Of a stretch of 64,000 bases of DNA, positions 1 through 29,352 are shown in pieces. Where the stretch lies: NCBI GenBank assembly GCA_037039925.1, contig JAXRKP010000465.1, positions 77,501-141,500 of the forward strand, read 5' to 3'. The position numbers were made by a program, and so were the translations under genes. The notes under the pieces were generated by a model. The model did not search any database, was not told the origin of the DNA, and saw only the letters and a program-made list of their open reading frames with translations. Every line of letters starts with the position of its first letter. Positions within the stretch are counted from its first letter, which is position 1. The stretch is from Doris montereyensis (lineage: Eukaryota > Mollusca > Gastropoda > Nudibranchia > Dorididae).

Positions 1-159
1 ATTTCATTTAGCCACCAGCATCAATTTAACATGCAAACTTTGACTTTTCATCTCCTCCCTCTCTTGGCCTGCTGATTTCTCGTTGGGTTTTTTTTTATTA
101 TTTAATTTACTTTCGTAAAAAATATTGATTACATTATTATTGTATTGATGTTTTAGGTC

Positions 160-430
160 GTCCATGATGGTGGACTTTCCTGTAAACAGCCCAGTGATCT
201 TTTACATGCACAGAGTATTGTGATCTGCATATACGGGACCTCCTGTATATCATCTATCTCCATAGGACTAGGTGTCGGATCCACCAACCTGGACTACGGG
301 GATGAGTAAACCGAAAAATCTGGGGGAAAGTTTCAATCTGTCGGGGCACAATCCCATGATGACCTTAAGGTTGAGAGGCTGACACATTACCTCTGGACCA
401 CCTTGTCCCCGAGAGAAAACGGCAAGATGT
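160..430 (-). mobile_element. tRNA-derived SINE, family A, reverse copy
   Basis: Read on the minus strand this has the same order as the other family A copies in the window: a tRNA-like head with a 'CCAGAGGTAATGTGTCAGCC'-type stretch, a body with 'CGACACCTAGTCC'-like sequence, a 'GATCACAA' block and a 3' part with 'GGGCTGTTTACAGG'-like sequence. It is diverged and has no coding potential. The short reading frame over it is fortuitous. Confidence 0.6.
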
Positions 431-664
431 GAAAGAGTTAAAGGTGAGATCTTATGACTCATGACGCCCCATAATATTCCAGAGAACATTGACCCTTGAC
501 TTGAATTGACCCCTCAGTTTGGGGAAAATCCGCCTGTCAGGCGAAAAGTGACAACGGAATTAATTTCATCCCAATCTCTCAGAGTCTTTACTCAGCTGTC
601 AACTCATGGTGACATTTTTGTTACAAAACCGTTATAACCTCATGAGGGTAGACTCGTTGGTCCA

Positions 665-1840
665 GAGCAAGGTGAAGACTCTCGCCCAGAAGGTCATGGT
701 TTCAAACCCCAGTAGGTTGAACAGTTTCTCTTTCGCTCATCTGTCGTCCAGGTAGGCAAGGTGAAGACTCTCAACCCGAAGGTCATGGTTTCAAACCCCA
801 GTAGGTTGAACAGTTTTCTCTTTCACTCATCTGTCGTCCAGGTAGGCAAGGTGGAGAGTTTTCTCTCTCAATCCCGAAGGTCATGGTTTCATGGTTTCAA
901 ACCCCAGTAGGTTGAAAAGTTTTCTCTTTGCTCATCTGTCGTTTTCAAGGTGGAGACTCTCAACCCGAAAGGTCATGGTTTCAAACCCCAGTAGGTTGAA
1001 CAGTTTTCTTTCGCCATCTGTCGTCCAGGTAGGCAAGGTGAAGACTCTCAACCCGAAGGTCATGGTTTCAAACCCAGTAGGTTGAAAAGTTTTCTCTTTC
1101 GCTCATCTGTCGTCCAAGTAGGCAAGGTGGAGACTCTCAACCCGAAGGTCATGGTTTCAAACCCCAGTAGGTTGAACAGTTTTCTCTTTCGCTCATCTGT
1201 CGTCCAGGTAGGCAAAGGTGAAGACTCTCAACCCGAAGGTCATGGTTTCAAACCCCATTAGGTTGAAAAGTTTTCTCTTTCGCTCATCTGTCGTCCAGGT
1301 AGGCAAGGTGGAGACTCTCAACCCGAAGGTCATGGTTTCAAACCCCAGTAGGTTGACTCAAAGTTTTCTCATGGTTGGTAGGTTGAAAAGTTTCTCTTTC
1401 GCTCATCTGTCGTCCAGGTAGGCAAGGTGGAGACTCTCAACCCGAAGGTCATGGTTTCAAACCCCAGTAGGTTGAACAGTTTTCTCTTTCGCTCATCTGT
1501 CGTCCAGGTAGGCAAGGTGAAGACTCTCAACCCGAAAGGTCATGGTTTCAAACCCCAGTAGGTTGAAAAAGTTTTTGCTCATCTGTCGTCCAAGTAGGCA
1601 AGGTGGAGACTCTCAACCGAAGGTCATGGTTTCAAACCCCAGTAGGTTGAACAGTTTTCTCTTTTCATCTGTCGTCCAGGTTGAAGACTCTCAACCCGAA
1701 GGTCATGGTTTCAAACCCCAGTAGGTTGAAAAGTTTCTCTTTCGCTCATCTGTCGTCCAGGTAGGCAAGGTGAAGACTCTCAACCCGAAGGTCATGGTTT
1801 CAAACCCAGTAGGTTGAACAGTTTTCTCTTTCGCTCATCT
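665..1840 (+). repeat. Tandem satellite of about 14 units built from a SINE head
   Basis: About 14 units of roughly 85-90 bp follow each other. Each contains 'GAAGGTCATGGTTTCAAACC', then 'CAGTAGGTTGAA', 'TTTCTCTTTCGCTCATCTGT' and 'CGTCCAGGTAGGCAAGGTG'. The first motif matches the box-B region of family A SINEs elsewhere in this window (for example near 23900 and 28420), and the array runs straight into a family A tail. I therefore read it as local amplification of the promoter-bearing head of one SINE. Short open frames across it are repeat artefacts. Confidence 0.85.
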
Positions 1841-2058
1841 GCTGTCCAGGTAGATGGATCGATACCCAGCCCCGTCAAAGATGGGACGATAAAAAGAGGG
1901 TCCTGTGTGCATATGACAACACTCTGCGTACGTGAAAGATCCCCTCGGCTGTTTGGAGGGCAGTCAGGGCACAACTTTGAAAATCCCACCACCAAAACGC
2001 CAGAGATCACTTTAGTTGTGGTTGTGGGTAAAGTCAAATTAGAAATCAAATATTAAAC
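1838..2058 (+). mobile_element. SINE family A, 3' body and tail
   Basis: This is the body and tail of family A: 'ATCGATACCCAGCCCCGTC', then a 'GGGACGATAAAAAGAGGGTC' block, 'GCACACTCTGCGTACGT'-like sequence, 'GGGCAGTCAGGGCA', and the ending 'GAGATCAC..TAGTTGTGG..GTGGGTAAA'. It continues from the tandem heads without a gap, so the whole 665-2058 block can be read as one SINE whose head was amplified. Confidence 0.75.
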
Positions 2059-2073
2059 AAAAAGGGCGGTCTG

Positions 2074-2736
2074 GAAAAGGTCATTTTGGATATCTTAACC
2101 CATAAACATTACAAAGATCAAATTGACTACTTTATTAATTGGTGCGAAGCTCATCATTTATATCTTAACGTAAATAAGACAAAAGAACTTATAATTGACT
2201 TTAGACGTAACAAAGAAGCAATTACTCCAATATCAATAAAAGGAGAAGAAGTAGAAATAGTTAGGGGTTATAAATATTTGAGAATACACATCGATGACAA
2301 ATTGACATGGTCAGATCACTCTAACTCAACATTCAAAAAAGCAAATCAACGTCTACACTTTATGAGGAAACTCAATAGCTTAAACATCGATAACAAACTC
2401 CTTACACTATTTTATCAAACAATGATTGAGAGTATATTATCTTGGTGCATTACAGCATGGGGTGGCAATCTGAGAAAAAGTGATGAAAAGAGATTGGATC
2501 GTGTTGTGCGTGCCGGTGAAAGAATGTGTGGAGATGACTTTCTGAAAATCTCTCTCCTTCACAAAGAAAGATGTTTAAAGAAAATTAACTCTATTTTGAA
2601 ATACAGAGATCACCCATTCCAGAAACAAATTTTATTTTCATCTAGGTCAGGGAGGGTACTTTTGAAAAAGTGTAGTAAGGAGAGATATCGAAGGTCATTT
2701 TTACCACATTCTTTACGATTTCTTTCCAACTCTTAA
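2074..2736 (+). pseudogene. LINE reverse-transcriptase C-terminal remnant (Rex1/CR1/L2-like)
   Basis: A 216-codon open stretch begins at the ATG at 2086. It resembles the thumb and C-terminal part of non-LTR reverse transcriptases of the Rex1/CR1/L2 type: 'NVNKTKELIIDFRRNK', then 'VRGYKYLRIHIDDKLTW', 'ANQRLHFMRKL', 'FYQTMIESILSWCITAWGG', and a terminal 'SGRVLLKKCSKERYRRSFLP'. The catalytic palm motif (F/YxDD) lies upstream and is absent, so this is a 5'-truncated copy. The unbroken frame suggests it is younger than the other LINE pieces here. A second, decayed relative of the same domain lies at 11630-12320. Family placement is from memory of motif patterns. Confidence 0.8.
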
Positions 2737-2870
2737 CACAATATTTTGGAACTGTGTTTTAGTTATCAAATTTTTACATAGCTATTAATCTAGTGTGTCA
2801 AGATAAGCGCTGTTCCTTAGAAGGCAACTTAAGTACTAGATAGATGTGTAGAAAGAGACACAAAAAGTTG

Positions 2871-2883
2871 GAGAGAGAGTGAG

Positions 2884-2967
<84 letters not shown>

Positions 2968-2973
2968 GAGAGA

Positions 2974-3031
<58 letters not shown>

Positions 3032-3060
3032 CAGAGACAGACACACAGACACAGAGAGAC

Positions 3061-3105
<45 letters not shown>

Positions 3106-3125
3106 CATACACACACACTTACACA
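2871..3125. repeat. (GA)n/(CA) microsatellite
   Basis: About 225 bp of nearly pure GA dinucleotides degrade into ACAGAG and ACACAC. All long reading frames over it, on both strands, are low-complexity artefacts. The next 300 bases are A/T-rich with no recognisable feature. Confidence 0.97.
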
Positions 3126-3479
3126 CAGACACAATGAAGGACTACTTAACAAATTGGTAGTTGAGGACATTCTTATAATATCATATTTATATAATATATA
3201 TCTATATCTTTAAGCTCATTCACATTCTCAGAGTTTTTTGCAAAACAAATTTTTAGAAATATTTACCATGATTTACTGTGATATGTACGCATTTTTTTCG
3301 TCGCATATATTCATATTAACAAATTATGCATTCTAATTTAATTAATTGACTACTATCTATTTCTATAATATTTACATAATAACATAAATTCTTTATTCCA
3401 ATGTACATAATGTGTATTTTATAGATCGTTGCGAGAAATCTAGGAGGACATCATTAAATTGGCTTTGATTCATGAAACT

Positions 3480-4320
3480 ACTTAAATCAGTTATTGCTGT
3501 AATACGTTAAGTTTCACGGCTTCGTTCTTGTCTAAAGCCGCGGTAGGTAGGCCTATTTGTTAGGATGCTTTGTTTATCTATGTGGTTGATTGCGTGGCTA
3601 TAAATTACGTGTTCTTAACATCTTACAAGTTACTGAAGTAAGAAAAACAGGTCTGTAATTTTCTACACATGACCTGTCTCCTTATTTAAATAATGGGTCT
3701 ATACTTGCATTTCCTCAGGCATTTGGAAATTTGGTCATATATGTCAGTTATTTCATAATGCACACATTTTCAATATTTTCCGTGCATTTAATCTACCCCG
3801 GTTGCTTTATCTTCATTGATATTACAGTACTGCTTTAGCACATCTGGGTCAGATATTAATTTTTAAAATCGATTATTCAAGAGTATAGCTTTAGATTTGG
3901 GATCTTGAATTATAATATTCTATCTAATTCCTCTGTCATTATCACTGGTCGTTTGCTTCATCACCCAGTCTATAGCAATAATGAAGATTTCGCCGACACC
4001 ATGCATTTCTGTTTAACTCCAGTCTTAATTTCAAAATTTTGATTGCTATTTCCAACTGTTCGTGTGAAATTATTGAAAAAAATCTTTAATGAGCTGAACA
4101 AGATGTTAGGGTATTCTATAATTTCTTAGAAGTTTTGAAATGCTTTCTCGATGGAGGCTGTCGAACGCCTTCTCAAAATCAACGAAGTTCCTATACGCTT
4201 GTCTTTGCCTTCCATTATTCTAACATTATAATGCTTCTCACAGTGAACGTTTGGTCCAAGCACTTTCTTCCTTTCCTAAACCCTGCTTGTTCGTTTCTTA
4301 TGTAACTATCAACGGCATTT
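3480..4320 (-). pseudogene. Decayed LINE reverse transcriptase, reverse orientation
   Basis: The minus strand of 4150-4202 translates to 'QAYRNFVDFEKAFDSLHR', the FxDFxKAFDS segment typical of non-LTR reverse transcriptases. Just upstream on that strand (about 4205-4310) there is a disrupted match to the 'QxGFRKGRKCLDQTFTVR' type of motif. The rest is interrupted by stops and frameshifts. No open frame of useful length remains, so the copy is dead. Confidence 0.7.
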
Positions 4321-4439
4321 GATATCCTTTTGTATTATTGTTTTGTAGGAATTGTATCAGGGACAGACAGAGTGTTATTTTTATACAGTAATTACAGTCC
4401 CGCAAATATTCTTTTTGTAGGAATCTTCACTATTATAGG

Positions 4440-4660
4440 GAGCGAGATGGCCGAGTGGTTAAAATGCATTGCACCAATCGATACTGGGTTCAAGCCCCAA
4501 CTTCAGGCACTTTGGGGGGTTGCCTTGGGCAAGAATATTTAGCCTGTTTGCTCACTTGGACAACATGGGTGACTCTATATTCCTTTCTGTAACGAAAATG
4601 GAATGCCATTGCCATGCACGACACCTTTTAATTGCTATTCACTATTACACCATCGTGTAT
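4440..4660 (+). mobile_element. tRNA(Ser/Leu)-like SINE
   Basis: The segment begins 'GAGATGGCCGAGTGGTTAAA', which is an A-box arrangement typical of type II tRNAs, and about 40 bases later has the B box 'GGGTTCAAGCCCC'. It does not close as a tRNA acceptor stem and runs into SINE-like sequence ('TGCCTTGGGCAAGAATATT', 'CACTTGGACAACATGGG'). I call it a tRNA-derived SINE rather than a tRNA gene. Confidence 0.65.
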
Positions 4661-4805
4661 CTTCATTCCATTCATCTAGAGTTTTTTTCTGTCCATATTC
4701 TGGTGAAGATTGGATGCCGGATTTTTGCTGCATCACTAAAAGTTATAGATTATGCCTACGATTTTGCGTCATTAGCACACTGACATCATCACATGTAAAA
4801 GAAAA

Positions 4806-5012
4806 CTAATGACGTTAGATATTCAAAATCCATCTTCAATATCCTCGTTAATAACAACAGCATACAAACAACCAGTTATGTATTTAGGCAGCGTTGTTAC
4901 AATCAGGGGAGGAGCTGATAAAGACATTTGCAGACGCTTGGAACGAGCAAGAAACAAATTCAAACAACTCCACAATGTATGGAAAACAAAACATGTAGAA
5001 TCAAGACAAAGC
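4806..5012 (+). pseudogene. LINE reverse-transcriptase fragment
   Basis: A 68-codon open stretch contains 'VMYLGSVVTIRGGADKDICR' followed by 'RLERARNKFKQLHNVWKT'. This is the 'YLGS..T..GG...DI..R...AR..F..L..IW' pattern found C-terminal to the catalytic core of many LINE reverse transcriptases. It ends in a stop and is followed at once by a tandem repeat. Confidence 0.7.
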
Positions 5013-5029
5013 TAAACATAGTACCAAAG

Positions 5030-5240
5030 TTCTGTGCCATTCACTGTGCCATCCACTGTGCCATCCACTGTGCCGTTTACTGTGCCATATTGATCTTAAT
5101 TCTGTGCCATCCACTGTGCCATATTGATCTTAATTCTGTGCCATCCACTGTGCCATATTGATCTTAATTCTGTGCCATCCACTGTGCCATATTGATCTTA
5201 ATTCTGTGCCATCCACTGTGCCATATTGATCTTAATTCTG
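5030..5240. repeat. 34-bp minisatellite, about 5 copies
   Basis: The unit contains 'CCATCCACTGTGCCATATTG' followed by 'ATCTTAATTCTGTG'. The first part of the array has shorter sub-units of 'CCACTGTGCCAT' alone, so two nested periodicities are visible. Confidence 0.9.
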
Positions 5241-5395
5241 AGGATGATTGGCAACGACATGAATAAGTTATCTTCATTCCACACACTAAAAATCTACGAC
5301 AATTTAAAACTATATTTGGCCAAGAACGATCTCAAACACGAATCTTCTCCAAAAATGCAAAATAGAACATAATAATAGGCATGCCATCCATCTTA

Positions 5396-6117
<722 letters not shown>

Positions 6118-7620
6118 CAAGGAGGCCACAATTTTTAGGTGCCATCTTTGACAAAAGGTTATCCTTCTTGTCTCATGTTCAGAGCCTTAAGGTAAAACGT
6201 CAAAAGGCTATGAATATTCTGCAAATTATGGGTCACACAGATTGGGGTGCTGACAGAGTGACCCCTTGAAATTATAAAGAACATTAGTCAGGTCCAAGCT
6301 GGACTATGGCTCTGTTGTTTATGGATCCACTCCTAAACATGTGTTCAAAATGCTAGACCCCATTCACCATCTGGGTCTTCGTATTGCCTTAGGCGCCTTA
6401 CGAACTTTACCCGTGAAGAGCCTGTAAGTGGAAACCTATGAATCATCATCGACGCCTAAAACTGTCAATGAATTACTATTTGAAATTAAAGTCACTACCC
6501 AAAACCCTGCCTACAAAAACGTACTTGAAGTCTGTGATATGTGAGACATCCAAAACTACCCCCCCTCTCTTCGGCATTCGAATTATCCTCCATATATTAC
6601 AGGGAAACATAAATTTCAGGAAATAAATAATAGTAACTTTCGAATTCCCCACCATGGACCAAATTTCTCAACAGGAATTTTTACAGATGAGGGATGATTT
6701 CCCTGACAGTTGACAGAGTTCATGTTTACACAGATGGCTCGAAACAGAATGAAAAGGTAAGTGCTGCCATTTATTATCCGGATCACCCGGAATCGTCGAA
6801 GAATATGCGTCTGAAAGATAATACTTCTATTTACAATGTTGAATTGCACGCTATTCTTTTAGCTTTGAATGATTTAAAAAAGCTGTCGAGGAGTTATAAA
6901 AAAACATTATCTGAACGGATAGTCTGTTTGCCCTTCAGGGTCTGAAAACTGTAGATACTAAAAATCAAGTAATACTACTACTACTACTACTACTAGTAGT
7001 ACTAATAAGACAGGTTTTAAAAGACCCAGTTGAACAACACATTACGTTTGTCTGGATACCGGGGCATGTTGGCATCAATGGAAATGACAGTGCCGACAAG
7101 TTAGCAAAAGAGGCACGCTCTAATAGATGTCAGCCCTGGTGCCTTACTTGATTAGGAAAATTTTAAACTTTTAGTGAATAATTATATTAGCAAAACTTGG
7201 CAGGAGGAGTGGAACCAAGAAGTTAATAACAAACTTTATGAAGTGGTCCCAAAAATGACAGAAAGGTCAAATGTCAAAGTAAGAAATAGAAAAGAAGAGA
7301 GCGTTTTAAATTGCTTACTACATATTGGCCATTCGTGACTCACACAGGGTTTCCTGTTGATCTATGATGACCAGCCTTTCTGTCACTCATATTATGATTG
7401 CCTTTTTACCAATAAACATATTTTAATAGAATGTTCTGATCTGATTGATATACGAATTAAATATTCCGAGGGAAGCATTTACAAACTCTTTCGGAATAAT
7501 GATATAGAAATTATTTTTTGAATTTCTGACAGAAATTGAGTATATCGACAGATCTAGAGTACTAAATACATATCGATTTTTAACACATTGACTATATTTT
7601 TACAATATTTACAAATACTT
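6118..7620 (+). pseudogene. LINE remnant with RNase H domain (I/Jockey-like)
   Basis: Several disrupted frames line up in order. 6135-6420 recalls the region after a reverse-transcriptase core ('FLGAIFDKRLSFLSHV'-like sequence). 6723-6776 encodes 'VYTDGSKQNEKVSAAIYY', the DGS motif that starts an RNase H fold, and is followed by 'NVELHAILLAL' with its Glu. 7046-7105 encodes 'VWIPGHVGINGNDSADKLA', the C-terminal RNase H signature with the conserved Asp. Stops and frameshifts separate these pieces, so the copy is inactive. An RNase H domain places it with I- or Jockey-like LINEs rather than the Rex1-like copy at 2074. Confidence 0.8.
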
Positions 7621-7689
7621 TTGATTTTGTAAAGTGCTTTATGTTCTGCCTGGACAGTCGTTAGTATATAATAGTAATATTAGTCAGCT

Positions 7690-7850
7690 ACGAACCCTGA
7701 GATCACCGCCAAGGTGGACAGGGTTACTTCAAAGAAACAAACAAACAAATGAATCCCTCTTTTACCTATCCTTTCATCTTGTTGTTTGCTCTTAATTTAC
7801 TCTGAGGTCACCGCAAATAGTGGACGGGGTAAATTCTAATTAAACAAATC
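7690..7850 (+). mobile_element. SINE family C tail, two fragments
   Basis: Two consecutive pieces end in the family C signature 'GAGATCACCGC..GGTGGACAGGG' (7699-7725) and 'GAGGTCACCGCAAATAGTGG' (7803-7822), each followed by 'TAAATTCTAAT'-like tails. The flanks 7850-8285 are unannotated A/T-rich DNA. Confidence 0.6.
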
Positions 7851-8284
7851 CCAATCAAGAATTTTAATCTCGTATTTTTAATGGCTGATTGCAATTTTGA
7901 TGAAGGGATGTTTAGTAGTATGAAACACACAAAATGGCAAACAAGGTTTGTCGAACTGGTATTCCATGTAGGTACATGAATTGTAAACTATTCATCTCAT
8001 GAAAATGGATGCATAGCGATGTGAACAGGTGTATATTGGTCAGTTCCAAACCCAGAATGTCTGTCATTGCCAACTGTCAATATTGTATGTTTTTTAGAAC
8101 GATAGCTGTTGGTCTGCATGTATTTGGTGTGGGTTTTAATGTTAGCACATGTTTTAGTATTCTGCAGCTGTTTCACGTTTGATTTATCAATTTATTACTA
8201 ATGATATAACTTGACCACTCTTGTGCCAAATGTAAATAAAGCTTAAACTTCGTCAATGCAAGCGTTTGGGTTTTTTTCTTTTTC

Positions 8285-8938
<654 letters not shown>

Positions 8939-8949
8939 TAAAAATAACA

Positions 8950-9905
8950 GGAGATAACAAAAGCGTAAAGGGTTACATCATGAAAACAAAGCATTGAGTA
9001 AAAATCAAATCATGAATAACAAAGCATTGAGTAAAAATCAAATCATGAGTAACAAAGCATTGAGTAAAATCTAATCATGAATAACAAAGCACTGGGTAAA
9101 ATCAAATCATGAATAAAAAAAAAAGCATTGAGTAAAATCAAATCATGAATAACAAAGCATTGAGTGAGAATCAAATCATAAATAACAAAGCATTGAGTAA
9201 AATTAAATCATGAAAAATAAAGCATTGAGTAAAAATCAAATCGTGAATAACAAAGCATTGAGTAAAATCAAATCATGAATAACAAAGCATTGAGTAAAAA
9301 TCAAATCATGAATTGAATAACAAAGCACTGAGTAAAATCAAATCATGAATAACAAAGCACTGAGTAAAAATCAGATCATGAATAACAAAGCATTGAGTAG
9401 AAATCAATTCATGAATAACAAAGCATTGAGTAAAAATCAAATCGTAAATAAAAAGCATTCAGTAAAAATCAAATCATGAATAACAAAGCATTGAGTAAAA
9501 ATCAAATCACGAATAACAAGGCATTGAGTAAAAATCAAATCACGAATAACAAGGCATTGAGTGAAAATCAAATCATGAATAACAAAGCATTAAGTAAAAA
9601 TCAAATCACGAATAACAAAGTATTGAGTGAAAATCAAATCGTGAATAAAAAAAAAGCATTGAGCAAAAATCAAATCATGAATAACAAAGCATTAAGTAAA
9701 AATCAAATCATAAATAACAAAGCATTAAGTAAAAATCAAATCATGAATAACAAAGCATTGAGTGAAAATCAAATCATGAATAACAAAGCATTGGGTAAGA
9801 ATCAAATCATGAATAACAAAGCATTGAGTGAAAATCAAATCATGAATAACAAAGCATTGAGTAAGAATCAAATCATGAATAGCAAAGCATTGAGTACAAA
9901 TCAAC
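8950..9905. repeat. Minisatellite, about 28 copies of a 32-35 bp unit
   Basis: The unit carries 'AAATCAAATCATGAATAACA' and 'AAGCATTGAGTAA'. Copies in the right half are a uniform 33 bp, a multiple of three, so a frame of 201 codons stays open from 9476 with the repeat NNKALSKNQIM. That openness follows from unit length and is not evidence of a protein. 10080-10370 holds nothing recognisable. Confidence 0.95.
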
Positions 9906-10374
9906 ATAGGAGTGAACATGAGTATTTCACCGTCCAGACAATTAAGGTCGTGCATATAATAAATCATAAAGACTTTTTTTATTTTGTCATCAGCAATGCG
10001 ATAACAGCGCTCCTCTCAATGGGAAACACCAACAAGAAACAAAGGCCTAGTCACATAGCCAAGAAAGGAATGACAAATTGATATAAACAAAACAAATACA
10101 GTTAGGGATCAGACCACTTCCGTCCTCTGTACAGATAAAAAATAACGTCGACTATATCTAGGTCTAATCGACTTATCTATTACTATTTCACTTAAAAGCA
10201 TTTTACTTTTAAGAATAAATCTAAAGCGACAAATACCTTTTTTTTTAAACAAAGAACTAAGAAAATAAAAACGCTCGAAAACATGAAAACACATCATGTA
10301 GGCCTACACTTACGTGTTAGACTAGAGCACCTGCGATAAGTTCAGTGAATTAAACCTAGATCTATAAATAGTAG

Positions 10375-10672
10375 TGGAGTCGGTGGACGAGCGGTTAGGC
10401 CGCCAGACTGGGGGTCATGAGGTCCCAAGTTTGAATCCTAGCAAAGCCAGGTCCGACGTTGTGTTCCTTGGGAAAGACACTTAACACGCATTCCCCCACT
10501 CTACCCAGGTGCAAATGGGTACAAGCACTAGCTTGGGAGTAAAAACATGCGTCCAACTAGCGTCCTGGCCAGGTGGTGATTATTATCACTTGTTCCGCTT
10601 CACGCTATAGAAACCGGGATACGCTCCGGCTCTAAAGGCCTTAAGGGCCTTGAAGGAACTTTTTCTTGTACT
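10375..10672 (+). mobile_element. Full-length tRNA-derived SINE, family B
   Basis: The tRNA-like head has the A box 'GTGGACGAGCGGTTAGGCCG' and B box 'AGTTTGAATCC'. A central domain follows with 'TTCCTTGGGAAAGACACTTA', a block type shared by several animal SINE superfamilies. The tail has 'CGCTTCACGCTATAGAAACC' and 'TAAAGGCCTTAAGGGCCTTG'. Reverse copies lie near 15980, 33310 and 59265. 10680-11350 contains no feature I can name. Confidence 0.8.
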
Positions 10673-11354
10673 ATTAATAGTTCCTATTAATATATTCTAT
10701 GGAATTAACATGTCAACATCTTATTGCTAAATACTAGTTATGTGGAAAGTAATAAAAACACTGGTATATAAGTAATCCAAACACAACAATCATCTCACAA
10801 GCAGACAGTGTAGGCAGGCAATGACACTCAAACCCACACTCAGTACAAAACCGAAAACTGCCGTACTCATATTCCAGATCTAACAGTGTCACAGCACATC
10901 ACTCTTTTAGTAGCAGTAATATTGGTACCGTATTGATATAAATGTATATTAGTATTAACAAACATTCTAGTATCTTTGGTATTAATCATACTTTTTTTCT
11001 GTAAAACTCTCCCTTTTCTTCATTTCTTGATCCACCATCTCATACGCTCTGTCTGTAACTCAGTCAATGTCTAGTGTCTGTCTCTTTTCTTTTATCCTCT
11101 TTATCCGTCAATCTCACATCACTCCCCTTTCTTCTGTCGTTCAATTCGTGTTATAATATTAATGATTATCTACATCGAATTAAAAAAAGACGGAAATTCG
11201 ACTTCTTTCCTCCTCCCCCCCCCTTTACTTCTCTGTCATATCGCTGTTTCCTCCTTATTCCACCATGAGATAACTGCATATGGTAGATAGACAGGGTAAA
11301 TCTCAATAAGAGTAAAGAAACAATCTTGTATGTTGGAATGACTGTAAATTCCAA

Positions 11355-11555
<201 letters not shown>

Positions 11556-11629
11556 CGATCCATGAAACTACATGTATCCCTTTCCTCTATTCACACACAC
11601 GCTCGCTCGTTCAGTCAAACACACTGATT

Positions 11630-12320
11630 CAAATCAAAGTTGATGCCCATGTTATTACAAAAGAAATGATTTTTGATTTTATGAAGACAAATAACATCCA
11701 TAATGATATTGTTATAAAAGATGAAACAGTTAAGAAAGTTAATGAATATAAATAACTTGGCATAATTTTTGACGAGAAGCTAGAATGGCAAAAACAATCA
11801 AATAAAGTTTTAAAGAACGTGAACAAAAGAATGTATTTTTTAAGAAGCTTTATAAGTTTCAAATTGATAACACTGTAATAAAACGTTTCCATCAAGCTTG
11901 CATAAAGAGTATTATTATTTTTAGTATAACTACATCGGGATGAAATACAAGAGATAGAGAAAAGAAGAAATCTAATAGGACACTGAAACACATAGGGAAA
12001 CTCATAAATGATGTAGAGCCAGAGAACTTTGAAGATCTGTATGAGATTCAATGCAAGATCAAACTCAGGAGTATACTTAAAGATAACACTCACCCTCTTT
12101 TCTCTATACACAAAACAAGTAGTAGAAGCGGTCGACTTATACATTTAAATTCCCGCACTGAGAGATATTTTAGATCTTTTCTTCCAAGCGCCATACGGAA
12201 TTTTGACCATACCTTACTTTGAAAGCACAATGGCGTTTTCCTCACAAAGTTTAAAAAATGTAAATTGACGAATGGTGAATTAATGATTTATGATAAGTTA
12301 AGGAATGTGTATGAAGCTAA
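11630..12320 (+). pseudogene. Degenerate Rex1/CR1-like LINE, C-terminal region
   Basis: Interrupted frames give 'EMIFDFMKTNNIHNDIVIKD', then 'LGIIFDEKLEWQKQSNKVLK', 'NKRMYFLRSF', and finally 'SGRLIHLNSRTERYFRSFLP'. The order matches the intact fragment at 2074-2736 (KTKELIIDFRR ... YKYLRIHIDDKLTW ... SGRVLLKK..ERYRRSFLP). Internal stops and an indel show it is dead. Confidence 0.75.
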
Positions 12321-12620
12321 ACTGATTTGTCTATAATTATTCTATCTTTTAAAAAAAAAAAAATTTTTTTTAATGTATATTGTTTCACCGCACTATTTAT
12401 TTACCCACCTTTGAATTTTTGTTATACTTCTCCTAAAATCTAAACATTTAATGATTAACTAAGTTAAACTTGTTTTTAATTTAAATGCACTGATGTATTC
12501 TTTTATTTTTCAAACGGAAATTGTGATAACACACGTATAATTTCCTTTTTAAAGGATCAATAAAGATGATTGGAAATTGAAATTGAACATAACATTACGT
12601 AATAAGGGAAATATACCGGT

Positions 12621-12650
12621 GGTGTGTGTGTGTGTGTGTGTGTGTGTGTC
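12621..12650. repeat. (TG)n microsatellite
   Basis: A run of about 13 TG dinucleotides. The surrounding 12320-12940 is A/T-rich and shows no gene. Confidence 0.9.
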
Positions 12651-12959
12651 TCCTCGCCCTGACGGTTTCTTTTCTTTCTTACCAAGAAACAACAAACACA
12701 CACGCTTGCATAAACACACTGTTTCAAATTAGGTTGATGACAATGTTACTAATACATGTACTACATGTACTACGCATTACAATGTACGAAAAGAAAATGA
12801 AACCGGATAGAGCACAACATATTCAACAGTGCTGTCGAAAAGTTGTTGACTACTGTAACCGAATGAATAGGTCTACCATCAATTAAACTGACTACTTAGA
12901 GAAAAGCAAAACAAAGCAAAAACAGTAAAGTTGCTAAATTATCTCTGTGTGTGTCACTG

Positions 12960-13106
12960 TTATCGTTTTTACGGAGTGACATCCAAGACTAGGGTTATGT
13001 GCCTGTGACCCGGAAGTAGAAGCCCCGTCTACCCTAAACAAATCCTAGCTTTGAATCCCCGCTTCAAGAGAACACGTGTGTTGATGCGAAGACGATACGA
13101 TTGTCA
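12960..13106 (+). promoter_or_regulatory. Probable DKC1 promoter and 5' UTR with ETS and E-box sites
   Basis: This is the stretch just before the dyskerin start codon. No TATA box is visible. A canonical ETS/GABP-type site, CCGGAAGT, lies at 13010-13017, and a perfect E-box, CACGTG, at 13073-13078. ETS sites are common in TATA-less housekeeping promoters, and mammalian DKC1 is an established MYC target through E-boxes. The transcription start itself cannot be placed from sequence. Confidence 0.5.

Positions 13107-13119
<13 letters not shown>
13084..13119 (+). other. Upstream ORF overlapping the DKC1 start
   Basis: An ATG at 13084, 23 bases before the dyskerin ATG and in another frame, opens an 11-codon ORF that ends in TAA at 13117-13119, inside the dyskerin coding sequence. 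If transcription begins upstream of it, ribosomes reading this uORF would bypass the main start. The main ATG has G at +4 but T at -3. Confidence 0.4.

Positions 13120-29352
<16,233 letters not shown>

Noticed and set aside
4440..4525. True tRNA gene
   Set aside because: A and B boxes are present but the acceptor stem does not close, and SINE-like sequence follows. The same reasoning rejects tRNA calls at 10375, 28365 and 44222.
9476..10081. 201-codon frame with NNKALSKNQIM repeats
   Set aside because: It follows from a 33-bp minisatellite. Copies to the left with other unit lengths are out of frame, and there is no start context or splice support.
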